Below are positions 26,001-41,000 of a stretch of 64,000 nt of DNA, one piece after another. Source of the DNA: Phytoseiulus persimilis. Taxonomy: Eukaryota; Arthropoda; Arachnida; Mesostigmata; Phytoseiidae. The stretch is from assembly GCA_037576195.1 (NCBI GenBank), contig CM075101.1:51460001-51524000 (forward strand), written 5' to 3'. The notes under the pieces are model-generated. The model was given only the letters and a program-made list of their open reading frames with translations. It was not told the DNA's origin and ran no database searches. The stretch's first letter is position 1, and every line of letters starts with the position of its first letter. A program made the translations under genes and the position numbers.

Positions 26001-29000
26001 AATTCGCGCCCGCGGATGTCAGCGAGATGTCGGTTGAGCTCAGAAAGAAGGAGCCCTTGGTCGTGGAGGAAGTCGTGGCGGAGGAGGAGATCGTTGAAGA
26101 GGTTTCCGGAGATGTAGTGGTAGACATATCTGTGAACAAAATAACCAAACCGGAGAGCAAGGTCGAAGTGCAGTCGAAGGAGATCCCTGAGTTGGAATGG
26201 GAAATCGAGCAAGTCATCGAGAAAGAAGTCACCGTGGAGAGCACGGGCTACGAGGTCGAAATTTTACCGACCGAACCAAAACCGAGCGAAATAACAGTGA
26301 CAACTGAAAGCATCGTCCAGAAGCCCGAAGAAATCGTCGAGGAAAAGAAACAGCCAGAACGCCAGAAGAAAGTTGAAGAAGAGAAACATATCACGATTAT
26401 TCAAGAAGTCGAAGAAGAAACGAAGCGGCACGATATCATCATCGAAGCGAAAACCAAGAAAGGTATCACAGAAATACGCATTCGCAAAGTGCCCGAGCAC
26501 GCAGACGAGTTCACGGTTTCTATTGACGACGAGGTATGTAGCGAGTTTGACACCGTTCCGAAACAGAAACAGATGCCACAAGTCTCAATACCGGATCAGA
26601 CCGCGCTGGAGGTCGGCGACACACACGCACTCGAATCCTCGAGAGAACACTCCGCGCAAACGGCGACTCCGAAGTCGGCCGCGATCGGTATCGCGCCGCT
26701 GATTTCGGCTTCTGTCAGCGAAGTACAAACACATGACAGCACAGTTTCCCTACATCCAGACACACTGATCGAGCATACGCCATCCAAGTCAATGGACACT
26801 CTACAGACGATTTCCGTAGAAGAGCAGAGAGTGCACGAACATGCGGTTCCGTACACAGAGCAACCGAGCTCGGTGAGTCACGCGAGCTCAGACGTGCTGC
26901 TGCACAAGTCGCTCCGTGTTGAGAAAACTCTCGCGACCGAGAGCACCGGAACGGCGCATTCGGATGTACCGCTTCGAAACCAAGCGGACGTCGATCTGAT
27001 CCATCACAAGGCGCTCTCTGTGATGCAAGTCACCCCGCACGACAGAGAGCAGAGCATCGAACCGTTTGCGGCAGGTGACATCAGGCCGCAATTCGTCACC
27101 AATGTCAACGTGCTCGCAGCGCCCGAGAGTTCGGAGCTGCTGACTTTCGTCGCGGACATCGACAAAGATCAAAAGTCAGCCACTGGGACGATTCTCCCAC
27201 AAACCGCTCTGGACGTCACGCAGTGGCAGTCCGAGATGCGGGAGGTTGTTTTGGAGGAACGATCGCCGGCAGAACTCAAACTGCAGCCAGAACTCCTGCC
27301 GCAGCAGGCATTGATGATCTCCGAAAGTGAGGTCTCTTTGAAGGAGGGCCTCGTCGAGACCGAGCGCTCTCAAACTGCCAACGCGAAACCATTCATAGAA
27401 GCCGAGTATGAAACTATAATCGAAGAGATCATCCTCGCCAACAAAGAGGGCGAGTTTGAACTCATTCGACCGAACCTCCTCACGACGGTCTTCTCGTTCG
27501 ACACCGAAACTCCGGTTCAGAATCTGTACAACACAGGTTTGGACTCGGAAGAAATTTTCGAAGTCGAAGAAATCATCCAGAAATCTGCCACGGGAAGCTT
27601 CACCGGGATCACTCTGCCCGAGGTCATGGAAACATACCTCGTCGAGTCGGTCGGTAAGAAACCAGTCGAGAAAGCGGAACTCCAACAAGGTAAGTTAATC
27701 CAGGACGTACGAAGCGCGATCCAGGTCACCGATTTCGTGCCCGGGGTCACGGGAGCCGAACACCTCGAACGGGAGCTCCCGGATGGAAAACAACTCCAGT
27801 CGGAACTCGTCACCTCTCTGGCCCTCACCGTGAACGAGGTGACATCGGCGGAATTGGGAGAGGATGTCGTCCAAGAAGCTCGTCCCGCGACGCAGAAGAA
27901 CCTCGTCGAAGTCGCACCGCAGGAAGCGCTCAATGTTTCGATGACGTTCGTGGCAGACAAAGAACAAGCCCTTCCCGAAATGCCCTTGCCTCAACCTCAG
28001 AAACTGGAGGAGCGCAGGACGATTGACAAGAAAAAAGCCCCGCAGATCAGCGAGACGATTCCGAACGAGAAAGAGCTGCGCATCGAAGACCTCGTTTATG
28101 ATACGCACAGAGCGTCTTCGGACTTGCTCGAACAATCAGCGGTGACGGTGGTGCAGACGCGAAGCAGCGAGAAGGAGGAAGAGTGCTTCATGCAAACCCC
28201 CAAACAGGATCGAGCCCGGTTCGACATCATAGGAATGTCACCTCTGCAAACCATCGAGACGATTGCCGACGAAAAGGAATCTCCCTTCACTCGAACACCG
28301 GTGGAGACGAAACCGACCTCCTACGATTTCGAGGCTTTCCACGCGACGCTGAACTCTCAGCAGCTCGTTATCGACGCAGAAGTTGAATTCGAAACACCAA
28401 AAGTCGCTGACAGGAGGGCCGAGGCATCCCTAAAGCCTATGGAGAACATCAATGTCACTCAGAGCAACGGGTTCGAGTCCACGGTGCCTTTCGAAACTGA
28501 AAAGTTAGACGACAGCCACGCGCACATTGATTTCGCGGAGAGAATCGCACTCGAAACCGTACAAACGGTACTGCAGGACAAGGAGAGCGATCTGTCGACC
28601 GAACAACCGAGATCTAAGAAAGCGAGAACCATCGCCTCCGAACTCACTCCCCTGGAGATCCTCGAGCAGCTCGGGTTGGTTGGCGTCAGAGAACAACCCA
28701 CCGAAGTGCTCGATCTCCAGAAACCAAACGTTGATCTCGTTGGGAACGAAACTGTTTACATCGAGGAGATCGTCATCCTGGAGAACGAGGAGGATTATGA
28801 AAGCGATCAGCCGATGAGCAAACGAATGGACTACACTCTGATCGAGAGCACGGCCAAAGAGGTTTCCCAAGTCACGCCAGCTGATGACGTCAGTGACCAC
28901 AAGACCGAAGAAACGCATCTCGGTAAGACGATCGACTTCGCCTTCCTGCCGAACGTTTCATCAGAGGCTTCCGAGACCACTGCGTACGGCATCACAGCGA

Positions 29001-32000
29001 ATCTCGCCGCGACCAAGTTAGACACTGGGGAGGCGAAAACCGCATTCCAGATTTCGGAGGGAGTTGTTTGCCACCAGACTGAGAGTGCCATCAAAGAAGA
29101 GTACCTTCCAAAATTCGTCGCTCCCGATGGTCAGAAGCCGCGCTTCTCGTTGGGGCAGGACAATCCTATCGAAGTGAGCGAACAGAGTACTTTGGAGACG
29201 TTCGCGAACCTTACGGAGGAAAGCACCACCACTCAGACCGCCTCGATGGATTTTATCGCGGTGTCCGCTTTAACCGAGCTGGTCACGGAGGTCAATGAAA
29301 AAGAGGAAGTTTTGAGCGCTCCGGATTTGCCGCGCTCCGTCGCGAAGCCCGTCCTGCTCCCGCAGGAGCCTTTGACAGTCTGCGAATACCACATGGACAA
29401 GGAGAACACCCTCGAAGCCGAGACTAAACCCGAGTCGCATTTGCTCTCGACCGATTTCGACGTTCAGTATGCTCGTACTGCCGCAGAAGTGATGCTGCTC
29501 GACAGCGAGAAGCACGTTACTACCGGAATGCCAGACTCCAAGCATCTGGCTCCTGAGCTACTTACGAGCGAAGCCCTTTCAGCGAAGCTCGTTCAACCGG
29601 TCGAATCGGAGATGGCGACATTTGAAGCGGTTCGCGCAGATTCGAAGGCGGCCGAGAAGACGTTGATCCCGCAGGTGCCGATGACGATCGAGCAAGCCGT
29701 CACGAACGAGAAGGAGGACAAGTTCGCGACAGTACCGGCTAGGAGCGAAAGCGCTGCCTTAGAAATGGTGCAGCGGCAGGCGTTGGGAGTGGGCCTCGTG
29801 CAGAACCTCGAGATGGAAGACACTCTCGGTCCGGATGCTAAAATGCCCGAATTCCGAGCTGAAGTCGCTTTGAGTCCTCGGGACGCCCTGAGGGTTTCCG
29901 AGCAGCAGCCGTGGACTGGGGCGAATCAATTCGAGGGGAAGAAGCCGGAAAGTTCAACGCTGAAAGTGGCTCATGTCGACGGACATCACGCGGCCCAATC
30001 GGAGCTCCAGTCTGCCTGCGAGCATGAGGACGTTTTCATTGAGTACTCGATGCCCGAGCAACACACCGGAAGAGTGGGCGAATTCGAGTGCTTCTGTGTC
30101 GGACAAGTAGCCGAGATCCAATCGCTGCTCAGAGAGGAGAGCTTCGAGGTGCTCCAGCCCGAGGAGAAAAGATCGAAAATCGAGTTCACCATCAAGGAGG
30201 CTCTCAACGTGGACACTGTGAATTTCAACGATGCCGAAACGCCTTTCGAGGAGCTCATCAAGGGGAAAACCGCCCGCCAGGTTCAGGAGGTTCTGGAAGC
30301 CGTTGAAATAGCGGTTGTGGTCCAAGGCAGCAAGGAAGGAGAATTGGAACTGCCGTCCGTGCCCGAAAGTCACAACCTACAGCAGAGAGCGGTGATACTG
30401 ATTTATCACACATCGGAGCAGTTTGCCGTTCAGGCGAACGAGGTTGAAGAAGCGTTTAGAGTTCTCAGACCGGAAACGAGCAAACCGGCCGTCTCCATGA
30501 ACCTCCAGGAATCGAAAACTGTCACAGAACAAGTTTTGATCGACAGCGAATCGTCGATGCCGGTCTTAGTGAAGCAGGCGGCGTTCGAGGCGAATCTGGA
30601 GTTGACCCCTCTCCAAAGTCTGCAAATCGACTTCACCACAGCGAACGACAACGAACAGGAGCTCATCGTCCCCACAAGGAGCGAAGAGCAGGCGAGCGCG
30701 CTCATCCTACCACAGTCGGCTCTGCAAGTCGACCTCATCCAGCCCGAGCTGAAAGAAGCTCCATTCAGTGAGCGCACTGCGCCACACTGCGCTTCGCTAG
30801 CACCTGCCATGACGCAACCTCTCACTGAACTCGTCGTTTCGCAGATAACCAGCGACGACTCAATCGGGTCCGTGGAAACCATCGCGCCCACGACCTCGTC
30901 GCTCCGTCGAGTGCTCGAAGAGCAAACTCCGTTGACGGTGGACGCCCGAACGGCCGGCGAGACGTCAAAGTCGGCACCTTTCGAGTTGAAATACCCCACG
31001 GACACCGCCGAAATCGGCCTCGAGTTGAATAAAAGTATCTCGGTCACACAGAACTTCGCCGCCGTCAAAGAGGGGAGCGAGAAGTACGTCGAGCCGCGGA
31101 CATCGCTCGCAGCCGTATCCCTGAGTCAGAGGGAAGCCGTTTGCGTTTCGTCCATCCAGACCGCCGAGTTCGAATCCGAGAAACCAGTAGACGAGGTACC
31201 GATCACGTTGAGCGCGGTTTCCGACGTCGTTCCTCAGATCTCCCTCGACGTCACAGAAACGACGGCAGGACTCCAGGCCGAGAAGCTATCGCTGGAGAAA
31301 CCCACGGGGATACTGGCGGATAGCTATCTCATCAATCAATACTCCGTCCAGGTGACGGAGACCATAACGAACGATTCGAAGGAGGAACTTGCCGCGCAAG
31401 TCAAGAAGCAGCCCGCTTCGGCAACGCAGTCAATTTCTCCGATGGACGGCGTGGAGGTTCGAATCAATGAGAGCCTTCAATCCGCTGGTGAAGTTCAGAC
31501 GGAAACGCCAACAACAGATCAGGCCACTCGGGACATCATCCCTGTTACCGCTTTGAACATCTCGGACGTGACCTCATCTCAAGTTCCTGTGGACTTCGTG
31601 CGTGAGGCGCCAGTGGGCAGATCATGCGACGTACACACAGAAACAGTTCACAAACAGGCGCTGAGCGTGAGGGAAACCGTCCTGCACGACAGCAAGAGCG
31701 ATTTCGTCACAGAGATTCCTCGAGCTGGATCCGCGAAAACTGACATTTTGCCTCTGGAGAGCATCTCCAGATTCGAAGTCACCGAAGCTCTGAAAGAGAG
31801 TGAATTCGACTCCGTCAAGCCGACTGAACACAGACCAAAAGTCACCGTGCCAGCTCAAACGCATCTGACGATTCGCGAAACCGTCGATAACGATCTGACC
31901 TCAGTTCTCTCGGAGAGCGCCCCGAGCTGCGATACTGCGCAGTTCTCTGTCCAGTCGAGTGCGGGGGTCGCGGTCAACGAAGTGATCTCAAACGACTCAG

Positions 32001-35000
32001 AACTGCCGTTCGATTCCAACATTCAGCCAGCCACACACAACGCAGAACAGACACTAGAAAACCTAACACCCATAACCGTTGGTCAAGTGACCGCTGAAAC
32101 AGAGTGCAGCCATCTTGAAGCGGACGAGCGGCCCGCCGGCAAAACGGTCACGGTTGATTTCATTCAGCAACAGACACTTTCGAAGCAAGAAATCGTTGCC
32201 ACGGACACGCTCTCGAGTCTTGAAGAGCCGCAACAGACCAGAGCCGACAGAGCCACATTCGATTTGGTGCCGAACAGCGAATCCCTCGTCGTCGGTGAAA
32301 CAGTGATCACGGAAACCGAAGATAGCCTCGTGCCTGCGCAAGTGCCCGACACTAAGATTGTAGACTTCTGTGTGGTGACTCAGCTAAGCGCTGGTCTGAC
32401 GACTGAAACCGTGGTACCCTCGGAACGTGAGCAACAGTTCATCGGAAACGAACACTGCAAGCCCGTTGAAAGGACTGCCGTTGTTGACTTCTCTGTGCAT
32501 GATGACTCGGTTAGTGTGTGCATGACCTCCGCAGCAAGCCAGGAGGAACCATTTTCCATTGAGGCCGCGGCGCAGAGCATCGCAGACGTTGCCCTGGTGC
32601 CCTCAGTGGCCGTGAGCGCGTTCGAAGTCACTCCACATAACCGCGAGGGCGAAATCAGCGAGACGGATGAAGAACGGCGACGGCGAGATGGGAAGTTCGC
32701 CACGCGGACGGTCGACTTCGTCGAACCATTCACCACAACTGACCAAGTTCCTATCGAGTCTGAAGGTGTGCTTGTTTCAGACGTTCTGCCAAACGAGCAG
32801 CATGGAACGCTGGCAGAGATGTCCCTAAACCAATCCCTCACCGTGCAGCAGGTGACGCATGCGGACGTGCTCGGTCAAGTCGTTTTGGAACGCGTAGAAG
32901 AATGCACCTCGAACCCAGCCGACTATCTGCCTAATCGGCCGCTAACAGTTACAGAAATCGAGCTCCATGACCAAGTTCAGGAGCTGGACGAGGAGCAGCC
33001 TGCCGAAAAGTTCGCCCAGCACTCATTTGTCCCGACGCAGCACACGGTCGGCGTTTCGATGGCGACAGCGATCGATTCGACCGCCGAATACACGCCGGGC
33101 GTGCTGCCGAACGTGCAGAGCTTGCAATGCGATTTCCTACTCCTACAGGAGACTGTCGCCGTGCAAGAGACATCCTCGAACGAAAACGAGGGTCGTCTCA
33201 GCCCTACGCAGACAACGCCGCAGACCGCCGTCGCAGATTTCTTGAGGCACCACGCTGTTGCGGTGTCAGAGATGACACCCGTGCAGACAGAGGAGAGCTT
33301 CAGAGCGGAAGAGCTACCGTCGGCTCACTTGGTCAATGTGACTATACCGGAGTATAGCGCGATTCACGTGACCGCCACGGAATCATCGGAGCTTCCGCGA
33401 GAAGGTGTGGACGCGCTCGACATGAGAGCCGAAAGCGCCAAAATGGCGCTCGTCCACCAACAGACCGCTGAAGTTATCGTGCCGCTCGTCCACGAAAGAG
33501 AAGAGCCGCTCACAGAGAAGGAACATCCGTTCAAACGGAACGTGAGCACCCTCGTCCAGACGGACCAGGCGCTCGAGATCACCGAGGTCGAGACCTCCGA
33601 AAAGTCGCAAGAGATTCGGACGCTTCCGGTCCCGAAGGCCACCACGGCCGAAACCGAAATCATCTCCAGCACGACGGTTTCCGTCGAGCACGTAGAAGCC
33701 ATCCAAACCGCCGGCACCCACGAGCTGAGAAGACTTCCCAAAGGCGAACAGGCCCAGGTCAGCCTCCCAGCGACCGAGGCGGTCGCTGTCGAGCTCGTCG
33801 AGTCCGCTCAGAAGGAAAAAGAGCTGCGGGTCGCCGAGCTGCCCGCACCCTGCGTCAGCAACTACTCGATTCCAACTCAGGAGCACATGTTCGTGCACAC
33901 GGTGCAATCCTCGACCTCCGAACAGCTGATGGAGGACTGGACGAGACCGCAGACATCGGAAGCCACGACCAGCGTGCCCACCGTGAACGCTGTCGTGGTC
34001 CAACACACCGACTCGCACCTGAAGGAGGGTTCGATGGAGGACTTCAAAGCGCCCGACGCGCAGCTGCTCAAAACCGAACTCCTCACCCAGACCCCGCTCG
34101 AAGTTTGCGCCGTAGTCCACGCCAACCTCGAGAGCCAACTGAAGTTGGACGAGCTGCCCACAGAGTACACGGCCGACGTTTCGATGAAACTGTCGGCGCC
34201 GCTGAACGTCATCGAGACCAGCTATCAGGAGAAAGAGAAGGAATTCCTCACGGAAGCCCAAGCGACAACCACTGCGAGGAAGGACATCGTTCTCGCGTCG
34301 AACATCGTCATCGGCCAAACATTTGCCGCCGAACGCGAGGCCGAAGCCCCCGAGAAGCTGGCGATGCCGACCCAAGAGGCCGACGTCTCTTTCTCGACGC
34401 AAGAGTCGCTGCAAGTCACGCAGCAAACCCTGCCGCAGGCGGCTGGCGATTTCGAAGTGGACAAACAGCCCCGCGGCCAAACAGCTGACCAACAGCTGCT
34501 CCTGAGCGAGGGGGTTCAGATTCAGGCCACGAACGCCGCTGACAAGGAAACCGAGATGTCGCCGTTCAGAACTCCTGAAGGTTTCACGACATCGTACACT
34601 TTCGGACTCCACGAACACGCCACTGTTCAGCAGGCGACGGCCGCTCTTTCGGAGAGCGAGCTGGCGCCGGACAGGAAGCCCATCACCGAGGCGGTGGTTC
34701 CGAAACTGACCACGACCAAGCACGTTACCGTCAGTGAAACCGTGAGCGGGCAATTCGAAGCGGAGCTGGCGATCGACAAGTCAGCGGTCGTTTGCCGCGC
34801 CGACGTGGGATTCTTGCCACAGAGTCACAGCACCAGGGGCGAAGTTGTGCCCACCATGGTGTCGGAGGAGTTCGAAACGGTGGCCGACAAGACCCACAAG
34901 GCGGACTTCAGCGTTCCTTCCGACGATCACATCGTGGTCGAACAGGCTTCTCTGTTGCAGACAGAGAAGGAGTTCTTCGAAGAAAAGCCCGCTGAGATGA

Positions 35001-38000
35001 AGCTGACGGATTTCAGCGTTCCAGAACAGCACGCAGTCCTCTCACAGGAGGTCGTAGTGGCAAACAAAGAAACTTCGTTGCCGGCTGACAAGAAGCCCGA
35101 CTCGCGCTCCGCCGACGTGGGTTTGATCTTTGAGGAAAGTATCATCGCAAGCGAAGTCGTCACGGCCTCGAAGGAGGAAGCGTTACCGTCCGATCAGAAG
35201 CCGCAGAAAGAAATCGCCGTCGTGAGGATCCCTCACGAAAAACACGCCTCGGTCGAGGAAACCATTCCGGCCAGCAAAGAGGGAACCTTCGAGAGAGGGA
35301 AACCCGCCATGACCGCGGAGGCCACCGCGTCGCTCTCGCCGCTCGAGTCGGTTTCCGTCATCGCGGTGCAGGCCGAACAGCGCGAGGGAATCGTTCGGAT
35401 CGAGGAGGCGATAACAGCGAACGCCTCTCAGGACCTCATACCGCAGTCGTCAATGAATGTCACGAACGTGCAGCTCGCTGACAGCATGGGAAATTTCGTC
35501 CGTGAAACCTTGACGGGGAAACAGGCCTCGCAGAGCCTCATTCCTCAGTCGTCACTGATCGTGGAGCACACCTCGCATTCTGTGGAGACGAGTGACTTTG
35601 AAACGACTGTCACGAAAGACTTCCTTCCGACGGTCAGCGTTGGCGAGTTTGAGATAGCTGTCAAGTCCGACGAAGTTCCTCTCGTGAAGGAGACCGAGCT
35701 CGCGCCGGACGAGAAGCCGACCTCGAGCGCCGCCAAGGTGGACATCATCCATGAAATCCACGCGATATCGACGGAAACCGTCGCACAAGACAAGGAGTCG
35801 CTGCTCCCGACACCGAAGGCGCCGACAGTGGGCGTGGCCGGCGCTTCGTTCATCTCCCAGGAGTTCCTCCAGGTCGAGGACAATGTGCTCGTTCAAAATG
35901 AAGCCGCGCTCAAGCCGGATGAGAAGCCGGAAGAGATGCAGACCAGCGTTTCGATTCCTCTCGAAGAACACGTTTCCGTTACTCAGGTCGTTTGTAGCGC
36001 ACAGGAGGAAGAGTTCGACTCGAAGCCGACTTTCCATCCCGTCTCCGCAACAATAGGCCTGACGACGAAAGATCACATCGTGGTTGAGGAATCGATGGAA
36101 ACCCTCAAGGAGGGTGAGTACAGCCCCTCGAAGCCCGTTCCCACGACCTCGGCCGCGGTCCACTTCGAACGAAACGAGCACATCTGCGTCCAGGAAGCGG
36201 TCCCATCGACCGAGACCGAACCGTTCGAGGTGGTGGCTGCGAAGCAGAACCGGGCCACATTCAGTGTCCCGAGTCAGGAAACGATGCAGGTGACTCAAGT
36301 CGTCGCCGAAGATAAAACCGGAGACCTCCTCCCCGAAGAAGCCGCGGAGACCCGCCGAGCGGGGGTGAACGTCACAGCCCAAGAGACGGTTGCGGTCAAG
36401 GAGATGGTCACCGCGCAAGAAAACGCTCAAGAGGGACTCGAGCCCTTGGAGCTCCCGGTGAAGAACGCGAAGATCTGGTTCGACGCTCAAACGCACCTCT
36501 CAATCGAGCAAACTCAGACGACCGAACTCGAGGACGTATTCTACGATGCGGAGGCGCCCCAAGACGTCGCCGATGTATCCATGGATTCGGAGAAACATAT
36601 CTTCGTGCAGCAGACGCTCTCCGAAGACAGAGAGGCGGAGTTCGTAGTCGGTGACACGAAAACCACTCGGCCTCGATCAATATCGACCACGTGGTCCCGG
36701 TTGTTGTTCAGAAGGTTGTCACAAGCCAGCAAGCTGAGCAGCTCGCCCCGGACAGGAGGCCCGAAAGCAAACAGATCGAGGGCTCGATCGTCCTCAACGA
36801 ATCCATCGTCGGGGAGCAGATCGAAACCGCTCAGAGGGAATCCGATTTCACCTCTCAGAAGATGCCCGAGGGAGATCAGGCCGGCATCGGTTTCATCACT
36901 TCCAGATATGTCTCAGTGGCAGAAAACCGTTCACAGTGTCGCTGAGAGCGAGCTGCCGGAAGACGTGAAGCCGGCGAAGAGCGTCGCCAAGCTGAACATC
37001 GAAGTTCAAGAAGTAGGTTTGAAGGAAGAGAACGTTTTCGTCATCAAAGAAGAAGAATTCGAGGGAGCGCCCCAGCCAAAAGCTTACCAGGCCGAATCAT
37101 CCGTGCCGGCCTCGGAGCATGTAGTCGTTGAATCGGTTTTGAGTCACAACAAAGAGGAGTCGTTGGCAGCATTCAAAACGCCCGAAGGAGTGCCGGCGGA
37201 TTACGATGTCCTGCCGACGGAACACATCATCGCTGAGCAAGTTGTCGTATCTTTGAGAGAGGAAGAGTTCACCGCCGAGAAGAAACCCGTCGGTCAGCAG
37301 ATCGACTTCACTCTGATTTCTGATCTGCCCCTAGAAGTGACCTCCACTGTTCTCCAGGACAAGGAAACGGAATATATTCCAGGAAAGACGCCGTTAGGCC
37401 TCGTGCCCGACGTCGATATCGTTCCATCCGAATACATATCGCAGTGCTTCGTGATCCCGGAAACAAGGAGGACCTCATGGAGGACTCGCCGAAGCCGAAG
37501 ACCGGCAGTGCCTCGTTAAGTTTCGTTTCGCTCGAGGCCCTTCTGCAACATCAAACAGAAACAACTCTCAAGGAAGGATTCCTGGATGATTTCAAAGCAC
37601 CCGACGGCGTTGTTGTGGAATTCGAGATCATTCCCGCACAGCACACGCACGGCCAACAAGTCGTCTCCGAGGAGCGTGAACACGTTCTCCCCGATCGGAG
37701 GCGGCCCTCTCTCAAACAGACGACTCAAACGATAATCACTTCGGAAGCGATGTCTGTCGCAGAAACCGAAGTCGACGAGCTCGAGGAGCTCCTGCAGCCC
37801 GATAAACGGGTGACGAAGTCACGAAGCGAGTTTAGCGTCGAGGCCGCCGAGAGCTGCACTGTCGAACAGGTTCAGCCCGAGTACCGAGAACAGCTTTTCG
37901 AAGGTAAATATGAACCACGAACGGCAGAGGCCTCTGTCGACATTACGCACGCCAAGCATGTGGAGGTGACTGAAGTAACAAGCGAACTGAGAGAAGACGA

Positions 38001-41000
38001 TCTTTCACTTCCTAAACTACCAAAATCAGCTAACCCAACCGCGATGTTCAGCCCTCAAGAGCACATTATCGTCGAGGAAGCGTTGTACTCGATCGAAACA
38101 GGTAAGCTCGAGGCGTTCCACATGACTTCCGCTGAAGTTGATGTCACTCTTACCGAGAGCCAGCACATGCTCGTCCGGCAAAACCGTCAGCGAGATCCGG
38201 GCGGAACGAACTGACTCTGCAAACGCCTCGCGCCGACAAGGCTAACGATCGACTGGAAATCGCCCAGCCGATCGAAATCGTAGAGCTCGTGACAGACTAC
38301 GAAGTAGAGCAGCTTCCCGAACTAGAGGTCACCGAAGCTGTGGCCAGAACAAAAGAACAGAAGGGCCGGAAGGAGAAGAAGGAGTCCACGGTGACGATAG
38401 AGGAGGAAGAGGAAGTTCCCACGGAGCAGTCCTCAGGAGTTACGATCAAGAAAGTTGTCAAAAAGAAGAAATCCGTCCGTTTCGCCGACGTCGGTGGAGA
38501 AGAGATCGAGGAAACAACCGAGGTCCTCCACACGTTCAGCCGGGAAAAAACTGGACCCGTCATAGAGGAGGTTTCCGACGAGTTTGCTGTCGGCCCCCAA
38601 CCAACTCCCATTGTCGAGGAGTTCGAGGACGAGAACGAAACGGCGATTGTATTCGAGGAGAAACTCGCTGAATCAACACCGATCGAACAAACCTACACAG
38701 TCACCCAGCCTGAACAGGATCAGCAAACAGAGATCTCGGTACGAATGAGGAAACATGACAAAAAGGAGCTACCGATCGAAGTTGCTTCCGAAGGAGCCGA
38801 CGTGGAGTTGGATGTGGTGCAGAAAACTCCGATCGATGTGACCGAACAGATCGTCACAACTGAAGAGAACGCGGCACAAAGTGTCACACTTACCACGAGA
38901 AAACAGGTCAAGAAAGGTTCTCGGCAAATTATACTTGAATCTCAAACAGCTGAGTTCGATATCACCCAAGAAAGCCATCAAGAGTTCGCGGTGCAATCAG
39001 GCGACGTCACTGAACTCTACACATCAGAAGAGGTGACTGTGAGCAGGCAAATCAAGTCGAGCAAGGTTAGCACAAAAGAAGCTCCAGAGGAGTCGAAGAC
39101 ACAAATCACACTCAAACCAAAACGAAAACCGGAGGAGGAGACGGAGAAGCCCGCCGAGGTCGACGAAGGGCCGGAGGTGTCCGTGGACCTGACGGTGCGG
39201 AAGATGACTGAGGAGGAACATCCAGTGGAGGTCGAATCGCAGTCAGCTGACTTCAAGGTGGTTCAGGACATAAGGAAGGAGATCACAATCGAAACTGCGA
39301 CCACAACAGAAGACCAAGCGGTCGAATTCACGACGGTTGTCAAACAACCGAAGAAGAAGAAATCGATCCCCAAAGAAGAGGAGAGCACGACTGCGATCAC
39401 CCTCAAGAGGAGGCCGTCGAAAGCGCAGGTTGAGACAGCCGTCGTAACGGAGGAGACTCCGCAGGTGGCGACCGAGGTCGTAATCGCCCAGAAAAAGCAG
39501 CCCTCGCAGCCCGTAACCGTCGAGTCGGGAACTGCTGAATTCAGTATCACTCAGCTTAAGGTTCAGCAGATCGAGGATTCCTCCGGTGTCTACCGAGAGT
39601 TCACGATAGAAGTCGCCAGCGAAGTCGAGGACAAACCATCGGACTTCGTCACAAAGCACAAAGTGCACGAGATCGAAATCGTTCAAGAGGATTCTCCGAA
39701 GATAGCTCCGAAACACGAGGAGGTTGAAAGCGAAATCACATTGAAGCCCCGGAAGAAATCGGTCCCCAAAGTCACGACGACCACCCGAGAAGAACCCGTC
39801 GATGTTTCAGTCATGGACGTAACCGTGAGCAGAGCGGTTCGGGAGGAAGAGAAGCCGCTTGTCGAAGTTGAGTCCCAGTCAGTCGATGTGACCATCTCTC
39901 AAGACTTACCGCAAACCGTGACCGTCCAGCGGAAATCTTTCGATTGGGAGACGAGCACGGTTTCCGAAGAAATGACTTACACGTTCAAGCAGTATTCGTA
40001 TGAAACGCCGCAGCAGTCAGACGTAACAGCAGAAGTATACTCAGAGATAACGATCGAGAAGCCGGAAGAAACAGAGGTGAAGCCTCTCGAGGCTTCGCTG
40101 AAACTGAAGAAGAAGAAGAAATCGATTCCTAAAGAAGAAGAAGAAACTTCGGAAAAGATCACACTCAAGCCGAAGCGGAAATCGGTCTCGATAGATAAAC
40201 CACAACAAGAAGTTGCGCCCGAGAGCGTTCAAGATGTTGAGATCTCCCTGAAGAAGAAATCCGAGAGAAAACCGAGCGTCGAGGTCGAGTCGGTCGGCGT
40301 TGATGTAACGGTGCTTCAACATAGACCGCAGGATATCGTCATTCAGGAGGTCGTTGCGACAACAGAAGACGTTAGAGTGACAGAATCGACAGCGCTTGAG
40401 GCCACGCTGAAGCTCAAGAAGAAGACGTCGATTTCCGAGGAAATACCCATAGTCAGCGAGGAGAAACCGAGTGTGGCACAGTTGACCATCAAAAAGAAGC
40501 CGCTGGTCACGGAAGACGTAGAAGTTTCGCAGGAGCTGAAACTCAAGTCTAGGAAGAAGTCCGTGTCCAAAGAGGTGTTGAAACCGGAGCCGGATGTAGA
40601 CGTCACGAGCGAAGTCGTGGTCACCGTCAAGGAAGAGAAACCGGCCGAATCCCCAGTCTTGCAATTGGAAGCGACGGCCGCTGACCTGACAGTGATCCAA
40701 CCGAAACCTCAGCAGGTTGAGCTCGAGGAAACGATAATCAAGCACGATACGGTTCGGATTACGGAGGACGTTCCCCAAGAAGCTTCCTGCACGATCAGGG
40801 AAAAGAAATCGTTCGCCGAGGAAGCCCCGAAGAGCGTTGAGGAGAAGCCGTTAGAAGCCACTCTGACAATCAAGAAGAAGGAATCGTTCGCTGAGGAAAC
40901 ACCGAAGATCGTTGAGGAGAAGCCGTTAGAAGCCACTCTGACAATCAAGAAGAAGAAATCGTTTGCTGAGGAAGCCCCAAAGACCGTTGAGGAGAAGCCG

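Noticed and set aside
38160-38290. A small intron as the explanation of the frame changes near 38.2 kb
   Set aside because: No good GT..AG pair fits, and sequence in the shifted frames reads as continuous repeat-like protein through the region.
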